This document shows positions 33,875 through 42,195 of a stretch of DNA of 51,099 bases, in pieces. The notes beneath the pieces were generated by a model. That model made no database searches, was not told the origin of the DNA, and saw only the letters and a list, made by a program, of their open reading frames with translations. Positions within the stretch are counted from its first letter, which is position 1; each line of letters opens with the position of its first letter. Location: positions 1-51,099 of the forward strand of contig NZ_JAAMFN010000032.1 in assembly GCF_013376095.1 (NCBI RefSeq). The letters are read 5' to 3'. A program made the position numbers and the translations under genes. This DNA is from Arthrobacter sp. SDTb3-6. Lineage in GTDB: Bacteria > Actinomycetota > Actinomycetes > Actinomycetales > Micrococcaceae.

Positions 33875-36800
33875 GTGAAAAGGCCAGGAGCAGGAATTCG
33901 CACAGTAATGATGACCGCCGTGCTCGCCATGACGGCGGGCCTGGCAGTCACGGCCGCCACGCCACCCCCCAGCGATTCCCCCGGGACCAGCCCGGCGGCC
34001 ACGGCAACCGCTGCCCCAGCCACCACTGCACCTGCCACCACCACAACCACCGCGCCCGCCACAACGGCCCCGGCAACCACGGCTCCGGCCACAACGGCAA
34101 CCACGGCACCCGCAACCAGCGCACCAGCCACCACGGCACCCGCAACCACCGCCCCGGCCACGTCGGCGCCCGCCACCACGGCAACCACGGCGCCCGCCCC
34201 AAAGCCTTCGGCCACAACCACCACAACGACAGCCCCGAAGGCAACCACGCTTGCTGCAACGGCCCCGGTGTGCAAGTCCGCCACCGCGGCACCGACGGAC
34301 ACCTTCCCCGGCACCACCGTGGTCGCGGACAACTTTGAATCCGGCAACCTAAACAACTGGACCGTCAATACTGGCGGCGACGGGACGGCAGCGGTGGTCT
34401 CCAACGCCTGGGTCACGGGCGCCTGCTCGGCACGCATCCAGTCCACCACCTCCTCCGGCTCAATGGCCACCCTGACAAAGGCCATCCCGGCCGGCCAAGG
34501 CGAGGTCTACGCAGACGGCTACTTCGACGTCCAGACACCCGCACTCGCCGGCGCAGCGAACAGCTACCTCGGTTTCTACATCGGCTCCACGCAGGTGGCC
34601 TCCATCTACCGCAACACCACCGGCGGCCAGCTCTGGCTTGACACCCTCAACTCCTCCGGCACTGTGGTCCACGTCAGGCTCACCAGCACCGCCGTCACCA
34701 CCGGACGCTGGCACCGCGTCGAAATGCACCTGCTGCCCAACGGAATCACCTCCGTCCTGGGCATCTGGCTGGACGGCACCGACATCTACCACACCAGCAA
34801 CCTTGACGGCCGCACCGGCGCCATCTCCTCGGTCACCATCGGCAACCCGGTTGTCAGCCAGCAGGGCGTGCTCTACCTCGACAACCTCCTCATCAAGGCC
34901 AAGGCACCCACGGCTCCGGTGTGCAAGACGGCCACCCCGGCACCGACGAACACCTTCCCCGGCACCACCGTTGTTGCTGACAACTTTGAATCCGGCAACC
35001 TGAACAACTGGACGGTCAACACCAGCGGGAACGGCATCGCGGCCGTGGTTTCCGAGGCCTGGGTCACGGGCGCCTGCTCGGCCCGCATCCAGTCCACCAC
35101 CTCCTCCGGCTCAATGGCCACCCTGAGCAAGGCCATCCCGGCCGGGCTGGGCGAGGTCTATGCAGACGGCTACTTTGACGTCCAGACCCCGGCACAGGCC
35201 GGCTCGGCGAACAGCTACCTTGGCTACTACATCGGCTCCACGCTGGTGGCCTCCGTCTACCGCAACGCCAACGACGGCATGCTCTGGCTTGACACCCTCA
35301 ATTCGGCCGGCACCGTGGTCCATACCAGGCTGACCAGCACGGCCGTCACCACGGGCCGCTGGCACCGCATCCAAATGCGGCTGCTGCCCAACGCGACCAG
35401 TTCCTATGTGGGAGTCTGGCTGGACGGCACGGACATCTACCACACCGGAATCCTGGACGGCCGCACCGGCGCCGTCTCCTCGGTCTCCGTCGGCAACCAG
35501 GGCGCCGGCCAGCAGGGCGTCCTCTACCTGGACAACCTGGTCATCAAGGCCCAGGCCCCCACCGCCCCGGCATGCAAGTCCCCCACGGCACAGCCCACCA
35601 ACACCTTCCCCGGCACCACCGTCGTGGCCGACAACTTTGAGTCCGGCAACCTGAACAACTGGGCCGTCAACACCGGCGGCGGCGGGACGGCATCGGTGGT
35701 CTCCAACGCCTGGGTCACGGGTGCCTGCTCGGCCCGCATCCAATCCACCACCTCCTCCGGCTCCATCGCCACCCTGACCAAGGCCATCCCGGCCGGGCTG
35801 GGTGAGGTCTACGCTGACGGCTACTTTGACGTCCAGACCCCTGCGCAGGCCGGCTCCGCGAATTCCTACCTCGGCTTCTACATGGGCACCACGCCGGTGG
35901 CCTCCGTCTACCGCGACGCCAACGACGGCATGCTCTGGCTTGACACCCTCAATTCGGCCGGCACCGTGGTCCACACCAAGATCACCAGCACGGCGGTCAC
36001 CACGGGCCGCTGGCACCGCATCCAACTGCGCCTGCTGCCCAACGGCACAAGTTCCTACATCGGGGTTTGGCTCGACGGCACCGACATCTACCACACCGGA
36101 ATTCTCAACGGCCGCAACGGCGCCGTCACCTCGGTCACCGTCGGCAACCCGGTTGTCAGCCAGCAGGGGGTGCTCTACCTCGACAACCTGATCATCAAGG
36201 CCCAGGCGGAGCCCGCCCCCACCTGCCAGCCCGTCACCGCCGCACCGACGAACACCTTCCCCGGCACCACGGTTGTTGCTGACAACTTTGAGTCCGGAAA
36301 CCTGAACAACTGGACGGTCAACGCAGGCGGCGACGGCACGGCATCGGTGGTCTCCGGCGGCTCGGTCACGGGAGCCTGCGCAGCCTACCTGCACGAAACC
36401 ACCAACACCGGCTCCATCGCCACCATGACCAAGGCCATCCCGACCGGGCTGGGCGAGGTCTACGCGGACGGCTTCTTCAACATCCAGACGCCTGCGGTGG
36501 CCGGGGCCGCGAACTCCTATTTCCGCTTCAACAGCGGCACCACCCGCATCGCCTCCCTCTACCGCAACGCCAACGACGGGCAGCTCTGGTTTGAGGCGCT
36601 CTCCGACGCGGGCCTCTGGACCCGCACCAGGCTGACCAGCACGGCCATCACCACAGGGCAGTGGCACCACATCCAGTTCCACTACCTGCCCAACGGTGCC
36701 GCATCCACGGTGGAAGTGTGGCTGGACGGCTCCAGCCTCTACACCAATACGGGCGTGAACGGCTTCACCGGTGCCACCACCGCGGTTTCCATGGGCAACC

Positions 36801-37507
36801 AATACGCCGGCTTCCAGGGCGACCTGCTCCTGGACAACGTGGTCATCAAGGCCCAGGCCCCCGTGGTCCCCAACTGCACGGCGGCCGTGCCCACCAACAA
36901 CTTCCCCGGCACCACCGTGGTGGCGGACGGCTTTGAGTGCGGCAACCTGGGCAAATGGACGGTCCACACCGGCGGCGACGGCACGGCAACGGCCCAGCAG
37001 TCCCCCGTCCGCACGGGCCTGTACTCGGCCGGCCTGGTCACCACCACCAACAGCCTGTCCCTGGCGAACATGACCCACTCCATTCCGGCCGGTTCCACCG
37101 ACGTGTACGCCGACGGCTGGTTTGACATCTCGGCCATCGGGCCCACTGGCAACGACGTGCCGTACTTCCGCTTCTTCACCGGCTCCACCCGGTTCGCGGA
37201 CATCTACCGGTACAACTCCAACGGCCAGCTGTGGCTGCGGGTGCTCAACCCCACCGGCACCGACACCTACACCCAACTGACCGCCGGCTCAGTCTCGACA
37301 AATGCCTGGCACCGACTCCAAATGCATGTGGCAGCGCACGGCGCCGCCACCACCATCGAAGTCTGGCTGGACGGCGCGCAGGTGTACAGCTCGGCCGCAG
37401 TCGCCACCTCCGCCACTAGCACCTCCACGGTGATGATGGGTTCGGAGCACACCCCGCAGCCGGCGTCCATCAACATCGACGACACCGTCATCAAGGCCGT
37501 GCCGTGA
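33875..37507 (+). CDS. Secreted five-repeat protein B, paralogue of protein A
   Basis: 1,210 residues; GGAGGTG precedes the GTG start. Signal peptide VMMTAVLAMTAGLAVTAAT nearly repeats that of protein A. Residues ~30-130 are an alanine/threonine/proline low-complexity stalk (TTAPATTAPATT). Five units follow, starting at nt 34304, 34955, 35606, 36257 and 36902 (spacings 651, 651, 651, 645 nt). Units 1-3 share VTGACSARIQSTTSSGSMAT and LDGTDIYHT; unit 5 has FECGNLGKW. Units 4 and 5 match the two units of protein A in order and spacing, so units 1-3 look like later amplification. Probably an extracellular glycan-binding or adhesive fibre protein; no anchor is visible. Confidence 0.75.
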   Translation: MKRPGAGIRTVMMTAVLAMTAGLAVTAATPPPSDSPGTSPAATATAAPATTAPATTTTTAPATTAPATTAPATTATTAPATSAPATTAPATTAPATSAPATTATTAPAPKPSATTTTTTAPKATTLAATAPVCKSATAAPTDTFPGTTVVADNFESGNLNNWTVNTGGDGTAAVVSNAWVTGACSARIQSTTSSGSMATLTKAIPAGQGEVYADGYFDVQTPALAGAANSYLGFYIGSTQVASIYRNTTGGQLWLDTLNSSGTVVHVRLTSTAVTTGRWHRVEMHLLPNGITSVLGIWLDGTDIYHTSNLDGRTGAISSVTIGNPVVSQQGVLYLDNLLIKAKAPTAPVCKTATPAPTNTFPGTTVVADNFESGNLNNWTVNTSGNGIAAVVSEAWVTGACSARIQSTTSSGSMATLSKAIPAGLGEVYADGYFDVQTPAQAGSANSYLGYYIGSTLVASVYRNANDGMLWLDTLNSAGTVVHTRLTSTAVTTGRWHRIQMRLLPNATSSYVGVWLDGTDIYHTGILDGRTGAVSSVSVGNQGAGQQGVLYLDNLVIKAQAPTAPACKSPTAQPTNTFPGTTVVADNFESGNLNNWAVNTGGGGTASVVSNAWVTGACSARIQSTTSSGSIATLTKAIPAGLGEVYADGYFDVQTPAQAGSANSYLGFYMGTTPVASVYRDANDGMLWLDTLNSAGTVVHTKITSTAVTTGRWHRIQLRLLPNGTSSYIGVWLDGTDIYHTGILNGRNGAVTSVTVGNPVVSQQGVLYLDNLIIKAQAEPAPTCQPVTAAPTNTFPGTTVVADNFESGNLNNWTVNAGGDGTASVVSGGSVTGACAAYLHETTNTGSIATMTKAIPTGLGEVYADGFFNIQTPAVAGAANSYFRFNSGTTRIASLYRNANDGQLWFEALSDAGLWTRTRLTSTAITTGQWHHIQFHYLPNGAASTVEVWLDGSSLYTNTGVNGFTGATTAVSMGNQYAGFQGDLLLDNVVIKAQAPVVPNCTAAVPTNNFPGTTVVADGFECGNLGKWTVHTGGDGTATAQQSPVRTGLYSAGLVTTTNSLSLANMTHSIPAGSTDVYADGWFDISAIGPTGNDVPYFRFFTGSTRFADIYRYNSNGQLWLRVLNPTGTDTYTQLTAGSVSTNAWHRLQMHVAAHGAATTIEVWLDGAQVYSSAAVATSATSTSTVMMGSEHTPQPASINIDDTVIKAVP
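34304..37500 (+). repeat. Five long in-frame direct repeats of 645-651 bp
   Basis: Unit starts (TTCCCCGGCACCACC-like) fall at 34304, 34955, 35606, 36257 and 36902. Units 1-3 are closely similar at nucleotide level over long stretches, which implies recent duplication or gene conversion. Confidence 0.9.
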
Positions 37508-38331
37508 CCGGCGCCGAGCTCCCCGTCTCCGTGGTGGTCCCCGCCCGCAACGCGGCCCACTGGCTGACGGACTGCCTGGCCAGCATCAAGGCGCAGCACC
37601 CGGCGGAGGTCATCGTGGTGGACGGCTGCTCCACGGACGCCACCGTGGACATCGCCCAGGCCGCCGGGGCGCGGGTGCTCTCCGACGGCGGGCGCGGCGT
37701 CGCAGCAGCCCGCATGCTGGGCGCCCAGGCGGCCAGATCCGAGGTGCTCGCCCTGATTGACGCGGACGTGCTGGTTCCGGCCGGCGCGCTGGAAACCCTG
37801 CTCTCCGAGTTCACTTCCGGCCACTATGACGGCCTGCAGTTCGCCCTGGCGAGCCACTCCGATTCCGACGACTACTGGGGCCGGGCCCTGGCCTGGCACC
37901 ACAACCACAGCCGGGTCCGGGAGTGGTTCTGCGTATGCGCCACCCTGATGCGCCGGGACCTGCTGCTGGAGTTCGGCTTCGACGAAGACCTGCGCTCCGG
38001 CGAGGACATTGAGCTGCGCGTCCGGCTGAAGGAGGCCGGTGCCCGGCTGGGCGTCTCGCGGACCACCACCGTGGCACACCGCTTCAGCGGCGGCTTCGAC
38101 AACGCACGGGACCAATGGGTGCAGGACGGGGCGGGCCTGGCCCGCACGGCCGCCAAGCACCCCTCACGCGCCGGCTGGGTGGTGGCCCTGCCGCTGCTCG
38201 CCACTGTCCGCGGGGCGGGCCTCTCCCTGGCCCACGCCCCGCGCTATCTTCCGTACTGGGCGGGATTCCTTGGCTACAACTATCAATCGATGGTCTCGGA
38301 ATGGATGCATGGCACCCGGGCCCGCACATGA
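37504..38331 (+). CDS. GT2-family glycosyltransferase
   Basis: 275 residues, GTG start overlapping the protein B stop. VSVVVPARNAAHWLTDCL, VIVVDGCSTDAT, GVAAARMLGAQ, LALIDADVLVP (DxD) and SGEDIELRVRLKEAGA (ED motif) are typical GT-A signatures. A C-terminal hydrophobic stretch (WVVALPLLATVRGAGLSLA) may be membrane associated. The stop overlaps the next ATG. Sugar specificity unknown. Confidence 0.87.
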   Translation: MTGAELPVSVVVPARNAAHWLTDCLASIKAQHPAEVIVVDGCSTDATVDIAQAAGARVLSDGGRGVAAARMLGAQAARSEVLALIDADVLVPAGALETLLSEFTSGHYDGLQFALASHSDSDDYWGRALAWHHNHSRVREWFCVCATLMRRDLLLEFGFDEDLRSGEDIELRVRLKEAGARLGVSRTTTVAHRFSGGFDNARDQWVQDGAGLARTAAKHPSRAGWVVALPLLATVRGAGLSLAHAPRYLPYWAGFLGYNYQSMVSEWMHGTRART

Positions 38332-41300
38332 CCGCCCGCGACCTTTTGGTCCGTCTGCGCCCCGGCCCGCTGCAAACCGAGTCCATGGGGGCCAACACGC
38401 TCGCCCTGGCCGCGGCGCGCGTGGCTCCCATGGTGGTGGGCTTCATCTTCTGGGCGTTGGCGGCCCTGTCCCTCTCCCCGGCCCGGCTCGGCCTCGGTTC
38501 CGCGCTGGTCTCCGCCGTCCTGCTGTCCGTCCAGCTGGCCCTGCTGGGGGTGGGCCCGGCCACGGTTTCCCTCCTTCCCGGCCAGCACGACGGCGGCCGC
38601 CGGCTTCTCAGCGCCTCGCTGGCTGCCGTGGCGGGCAGCTCCCTGGTGGTGGGTGCCGCCGTGGTGCTTATCACCCGGGCCCTGGGCGGGGCGACGGGCG
38701 CGGCGTGGGACAGCACCGCCGTCGTCGCCGTCTTCCTCGCCGCCTCCGTCCTGGCCACCCTGGCCTACCAGCTTGACCACATCGCGGTGGCCCAGGCCAG
38801 CTCCCACCAGGCGCTGGCCCGCAGCATTGTGCAGGGCGTGGTCCAGCTGGGCGCCCTGGGAATAGGCCTGTGGGCCGGGGACCGCGGCGTGCTGACGCTG
38901 CTCTACTCCGTCGCAGCGGGCGCCCTGGCCAGCGTGGCGCTGGGCGCCGCCCAGCAATGGCACCGTGGCTGGCGGCCCGTCCGCTTCAGCGGGGTGGAGG
39001 CGCGCCTGCTGGTGCGGCACGGCCTCCCCAACCACGCACTGATGCTCTCCGACCGGGCCCCCGGATACCTCCTCCCGCTGGTGGTCACGGCCGCCGTTTC
39101 CGCCACCGCCACGGCGTCCTGGTACATGGTCTGGATGCTCTCCACCGCAGTGTTCTTTGTGCCGCAGTCCGCCGGCTATTCCCTGCAGGCCAAGCTGGCC
39201 GGGCAGGGCGCACCGGGCCAGGGAACCCCCGGGGATGGTTCACCGGGGCAGGGGCCCGGCCCCGGGGCTTCCGTGCGCGCGCTGGTCCGCCCGGCGCTGG
39301 GGCTCAGCATCGTGCTCACGGCGGGCGCCGCCGTGGTGCTGGTGGCGGTGGGCCCGGTGCTGTTGAAGTTCCTCGGTCCCGTGTACGCCAACGGCTGGCC
39401 GCTGCTGCTCATCATGGCCCCCGCCCTGCTCGTGGGCTGCGTGACCCAGGTGTACTACGGCATCTGCCGGGCGCGGCACCGCCTGGCCGAGGCCACGGCC
39501 GTGGCCGTGGTGGCCGCCGTGATCGCCGTGGCGCCCGCGGCGGCCCTGGCTACGCAGCGGGGCCTTCAGGGGGTATCGCTCGTGTGGCTGGCCGGCCAGG
39601 TGGTGGCCGCGGGGCTGGCGGGCTGGCGGCTCCGGGTGCTGACAACACCGGCCGGCGCCCGCCCCAAGTCACTCCCCCGGACCGGGCTGCTGCGCCGCCG
39701 GATCCGCCGCCTCAGCTACACCTCGGCCCACGACTTCGCCCCGGACCAAGGCTCGGCGGTGCCCACGGCGCGCGGCCTGCGCGCTGCCTGGCGGATGCAC
39801 CACTCGCACTGGGTGGCCATCCGGAAACGGCTCGTACACGCCGTCGCCCGGCCCACCGTCGCCGCGGCACGGCTGGTGGCCCGGCCCACCGTCGCCGCCG
39901 CACGGCTCGTCGCCCGGCCCACCGTCGCCGCAACACGGCTGGCAACAAGGCAGGGAACACGGCTGGAAGGCTGGCTGGAATCCTGGCTGGCCCACGCCCG
40001 GCCCGGGTGGACGCGCCGGAGGGGCGTGACGTCGTCGGGCCTGGCCGTGGCGGCCGTGGCGGCCCTGGCCGTGGGCATGTGGGGAATGCTGCATGCCGAT
40101 GTCAGCAAGATTGGCTCGCTCGGCGCCGTGACGGCACTGCCGGCGCCCTACTTCCTGGCGCTGGCGGCCGCCGTGGCCGGGGTGGTCCTGTCCCTCGCGC
40201 GGAGGCGCCAGCACGTCTGGGTTCTCGTGGTGCAACTGGTGGTGCTGATTTTCCTGCTGCACGGCCTGGACCCGATGATCCACGGCACGCCCCGCCTGGA
40301 GGCCAGTTACCGGCACCTGGGCATCACCAACTTCATCGGCGCCGGCGGGCAGCTGGACACCAAACTGGATGCGTACTTTTCCTGGCCGGGGTTCTTTGCC
40401 TTCCTGGGCATGTTTTCCGATTCCACCGGCATGAACTCGCTCATGCTGGCCGCCACCTGGGCGCCCCCGGCCGTGAACCTGCTGCTGCTGCCGGTGCTGC
40501 TGGCCATCGCCCGGCGCCTGACCGGGCACTGGCGCGCCACATGGGCGGCCGTGTGGATGTTTTACCTGACCAGCTGGGTGGGCCAGGACTACCTGGCACC
40601 CCAGGCGTATGCCTACATTGTGGGCCTGACCATCATCGCCGGCGCGCTGACGGCCTTTGGCGGCCGCGCCTGGAAGGGAACCACCCGGTGGTGGCAGCGG
40701 CTGACGGCCCGGATGGACCCGAAATACCACCGGGGGCCGGGCCTCTCCCGGCCGGTATCGGTGGTCCTGGGCCTCTGCCTGGTGCTGTTGATGGTGGCCC
40801 TCACGGCCGCGCACCAGCTCACGCCGTTCGCCCTGGCCGCCGTGCTGTTGGGCCTCATGCTCACCGGCCAGTTCAGGCTGCGCATATTGCCGGTGGTGGC
40901 CGTGCTGCTTCCCATTGCCTGGCTGGTGTTCGTGGCCACCCCGTACCTGGTGGGCCACATGGATGTCCTGTTTGGTTCCATCGGCGACGTCAGCCAGACC
41001 GTTGGCGTCACCCAGCGCGTGGCCGGGGACCCGGACCACCGGATCGTCATCACGGCGCGCCTGGCCGAATCGGGCCTCATGTGGGCGGCCGGCGCGGCGG
41101 GGGCCTGGCTGCTGGCCCGGCGGCACCGGCCGTGGCTGGCCGCGGCCGGTGCCGCCGGCATCCCGCTGCTGCTGGTGCCATTGCAGCCCTATGGCGGCGA
41201 GCTGCTGCTGCGGGTGTACCTGTACAGCCTGCCCTTCGCCGCCTGCCTGGCCACCGTCCTCCTGCTTCCTGCGCACGGGCGGCGGCCCGGGCTGTGGCGC

Positions 41301-41936
41301 ACGCTGGTGGTGGGCGCCGTCGGACTGGTGCTGGCCGGCACCTTCCTTGTGACCCGGTACGGCAACGACGCGCTGGAGACCTTTACGCCCGGCGAGCTGG
41401 CACTGGTCCAGCGGCTCGACGACGTCGCCCCCGACGGCGCCGTGGTGATCGAGGCCGTGCATGACACCCCGTGGCGCAGCATCAAGTACGCCACCTACAA
41501 ATACCGCACCCTGATGCCCGGCAAGCCCACAGCCTTCACGCCGCAACTGAACTGCGGGTACGTCCAGTCCGTGGCCGGCAAGGCAGGGGCGTACCTGCTG
41601 GTCACCCAAAGCCAGATTGAATCGGCGCAGATGCTCGGGATCGGCCCGCCCAACGGCGTGCAGAAATTCCTGGACAGCTGCCAAAAGCTGCCCGGCTGGA
41701 CCGTCATCGACAAAACCCCCTCCGGCATCCTCCTACACATCATCGGAGTCCCCCATGCGGAAGTTGAGATATCTCCCCGACCTGGCCCTAGCCTTGTTGG
41801 CTACCGCTACGTTTCCCCTGGCCCTGGCCGGGTCCGTGCCGTTGCGGGCGTCGGTGTTGGGGACCCTGGTGCTGATTGGCCCGGGAGGGGCGGCGGCACT
41901 GTGGTTCTGGCGGACAGCCCCCGGACACCGGTCTAG
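38328..41936 (+). CDS. Apparent fusion of a polysaccharide flippase and a polytopic glycosyltransferase/polymerase-like protein
   Basis: 1,202 residues. Residues ~1-437 have about 12 helices and resemble Wzx/MATE-type lipid-linked oligosaccharide flippases. A basic linker (~438-565) holds three 11-residue repeats (ARPTVAAARLV). Residues ~565-1010 carry about ten further helices with LLHGLDPMIHGTPRLEASYRHLG cut by a loop, YFSWPGFFAFLGM and WVGQDYLAPQAYAY, then a soluble domain (DVAPDGAVVIEAVHDTPW), like large actinobacterial GT-C or polymerase-like membrane proteins. If real, export and assembly sit in one chain. The last ~60 residues read through the start of the next gene out of frame, so a lost stop codon or frameshift is suspected. 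Segment counts are by eye. Confidence 0.65.
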   Translation: MTARDLLVRLRPGPLQTESMGANTLALAAARVAPMVVGFIFWALAALSLSPARLGLGSALVSAVLLSVQLALLGVGPATVSLLPGQHDGGRRLLSASLAAVAGSSLVVGAAVVLITRALGGATGAAWDSTAVVAVFLAASVLATLAYQLDHIAVAQASSHQALARSIVQGVVQLGALGIGLWAGDRGVLTLLYSVAAGALASVALGAAQQWHRGWRPVRFSGVEARLLVRHGLPNHALMLSDRAPGYLLPLVVTAAVSATATASWYMVWMLSTAVFFVPQSAGYSLQAKLAGQGAPGQGTPGDGSPGQGPGPGASVRALVRPALGLSIVLTAGAAVVLVAVGPVLLKFLGPVYANGWPLLLIMAPALLVGCVTQVYYGICRARHRLAEATAVAVVAAVIAVAPAAALATQRGLQGVSLVWLAGQVVAAGLAGWRLRVLTTPAGARPKSLPRTGLLRRRIRRLSYTSAHDFAPDQGSAVPTARGLRAAWRMHHSHWVAIRKRLVHAVARPTVAAARLVARPTVAAARLVARPTVAATRLATRQGTRLEGWLESWLAHARPGWTRRRGVTSSGLAVAAVAALAVGMWGMLHADVSKIGSLGAVTALPAPYFLALAAAVAGVVLSLARRRQHVWVLVVQLVVLIFLLHGLDPMIHGTPRLEASYRHLGITNFIGAGGQLDTKLDAYFSWPGFFAFLGMFSDSTGMNSLMLAATWAPPAVNLLLLPVLLAIARRLTGHWRATWAAVWMFYLTSWVGQDYLAPQAYAYIVGLTIIAGALTAFGGRAWKGTTRWWQRLTARMDPKYHRGPGLSRPVSVVLGLCLVLLMVALTAAHQLTPFALAAVLLGLMLTGQFRLRILPVVAVLLPIAWLVFVATPYLVGHMDVLFGSIGDVSQTVGVTQRVAGDPDHRIVITARLAESGLMWAAGAAGAWLLARRHRPWLAAAGAAGIPLLLVPLQPYGGELLLRVYLYSLPFAACLATVLLLPAHGRRPGLWRTLVVGAVGLVLAGTFLVTRYGNDALETFTPGELALVQRLDDVAPDGAVVIEAVHDTPWRSIKYATYKYRTLMPGKPTAFTPQLNCGYVQSVAGKAGAYLLVTQSQIESAQMLGIGPPNGVQKFLDSCQKLPGWTVIDKTPSGILLHIIGVPHAEVEISPRPGPSLVGYRYVSPGPGRVRAVAGVGVGDPGADWPGRGGGTVVLADSPRTPV
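39846..39944 (+). repeat. 33-bp in-frame tandem repeat in the fusion-protein linker
   Basis: Three units beginning GCCCGGCCCACCGTCGCCGC encode ARPTVAAARLV (residues ~507-539) between the two membrane halves. Confidence 0.93.
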
Positions 41937-42195
41937 GCTCGCCACCGGGGCTGCGTTCTACCTTGCCCTGGCCATCGCCCTGAGCCTGGGTTCCTCGCTG
42001 CTGGTGGCCACGGGCATGGTCTACTTCCGCCTCTGGAACCCTGCCGCCGGCATGTGGGTGGTGGCAGGGCTCACGCTCGCCCTGCTGGGCGCACAGCGGC
42101 TGCCCAGGATAACCATGGCACAATTCCTGTACGGCCAGGACGGCCTCAAGCACGGCCCGGACCCATCGAAGGCGGTCTCCCATGCAGGCAGCTAA
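41755..42195 (+). CDS. Small polytopic membrane protein of the polysaccharide operon
   Basis: 146 residues. Four hydrophobic segments: YLPDLALALLATATFPLALA, LGTLVLIGPGGAAALWFW, AAFYLALAIALSLGSSLLVA and AGMWVVAGLTLALLGA. No family recognised. It overlaps the 3' end of the fusion gene by 182 nt in another frame and the next gene by 14 nt. Its membrane-like composition argues that this frame, not the upstream one, is the true coding frame in the overlap. Confidence 0.7.
   Translation: MRKLRYLPDLALALLATATFPLALAGSVPLRASVLGTLVLIGPGGAAALWFWRTAPGHRSRLATGAAFYLALAIALSLGSSLLVATGMVYFRLWNPAAGMWVVAGLTLALLGAQRLPRITMAQFLYGQDGLKHGPDPSKAVSHAGS

Noticed and set aside
35111-37276. A 721-codon minus-strand frame across protein B
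   Set aside because: Its repeats only mirror the repeats of the plus-strand gene, which has the signal peptide and ribosome site.
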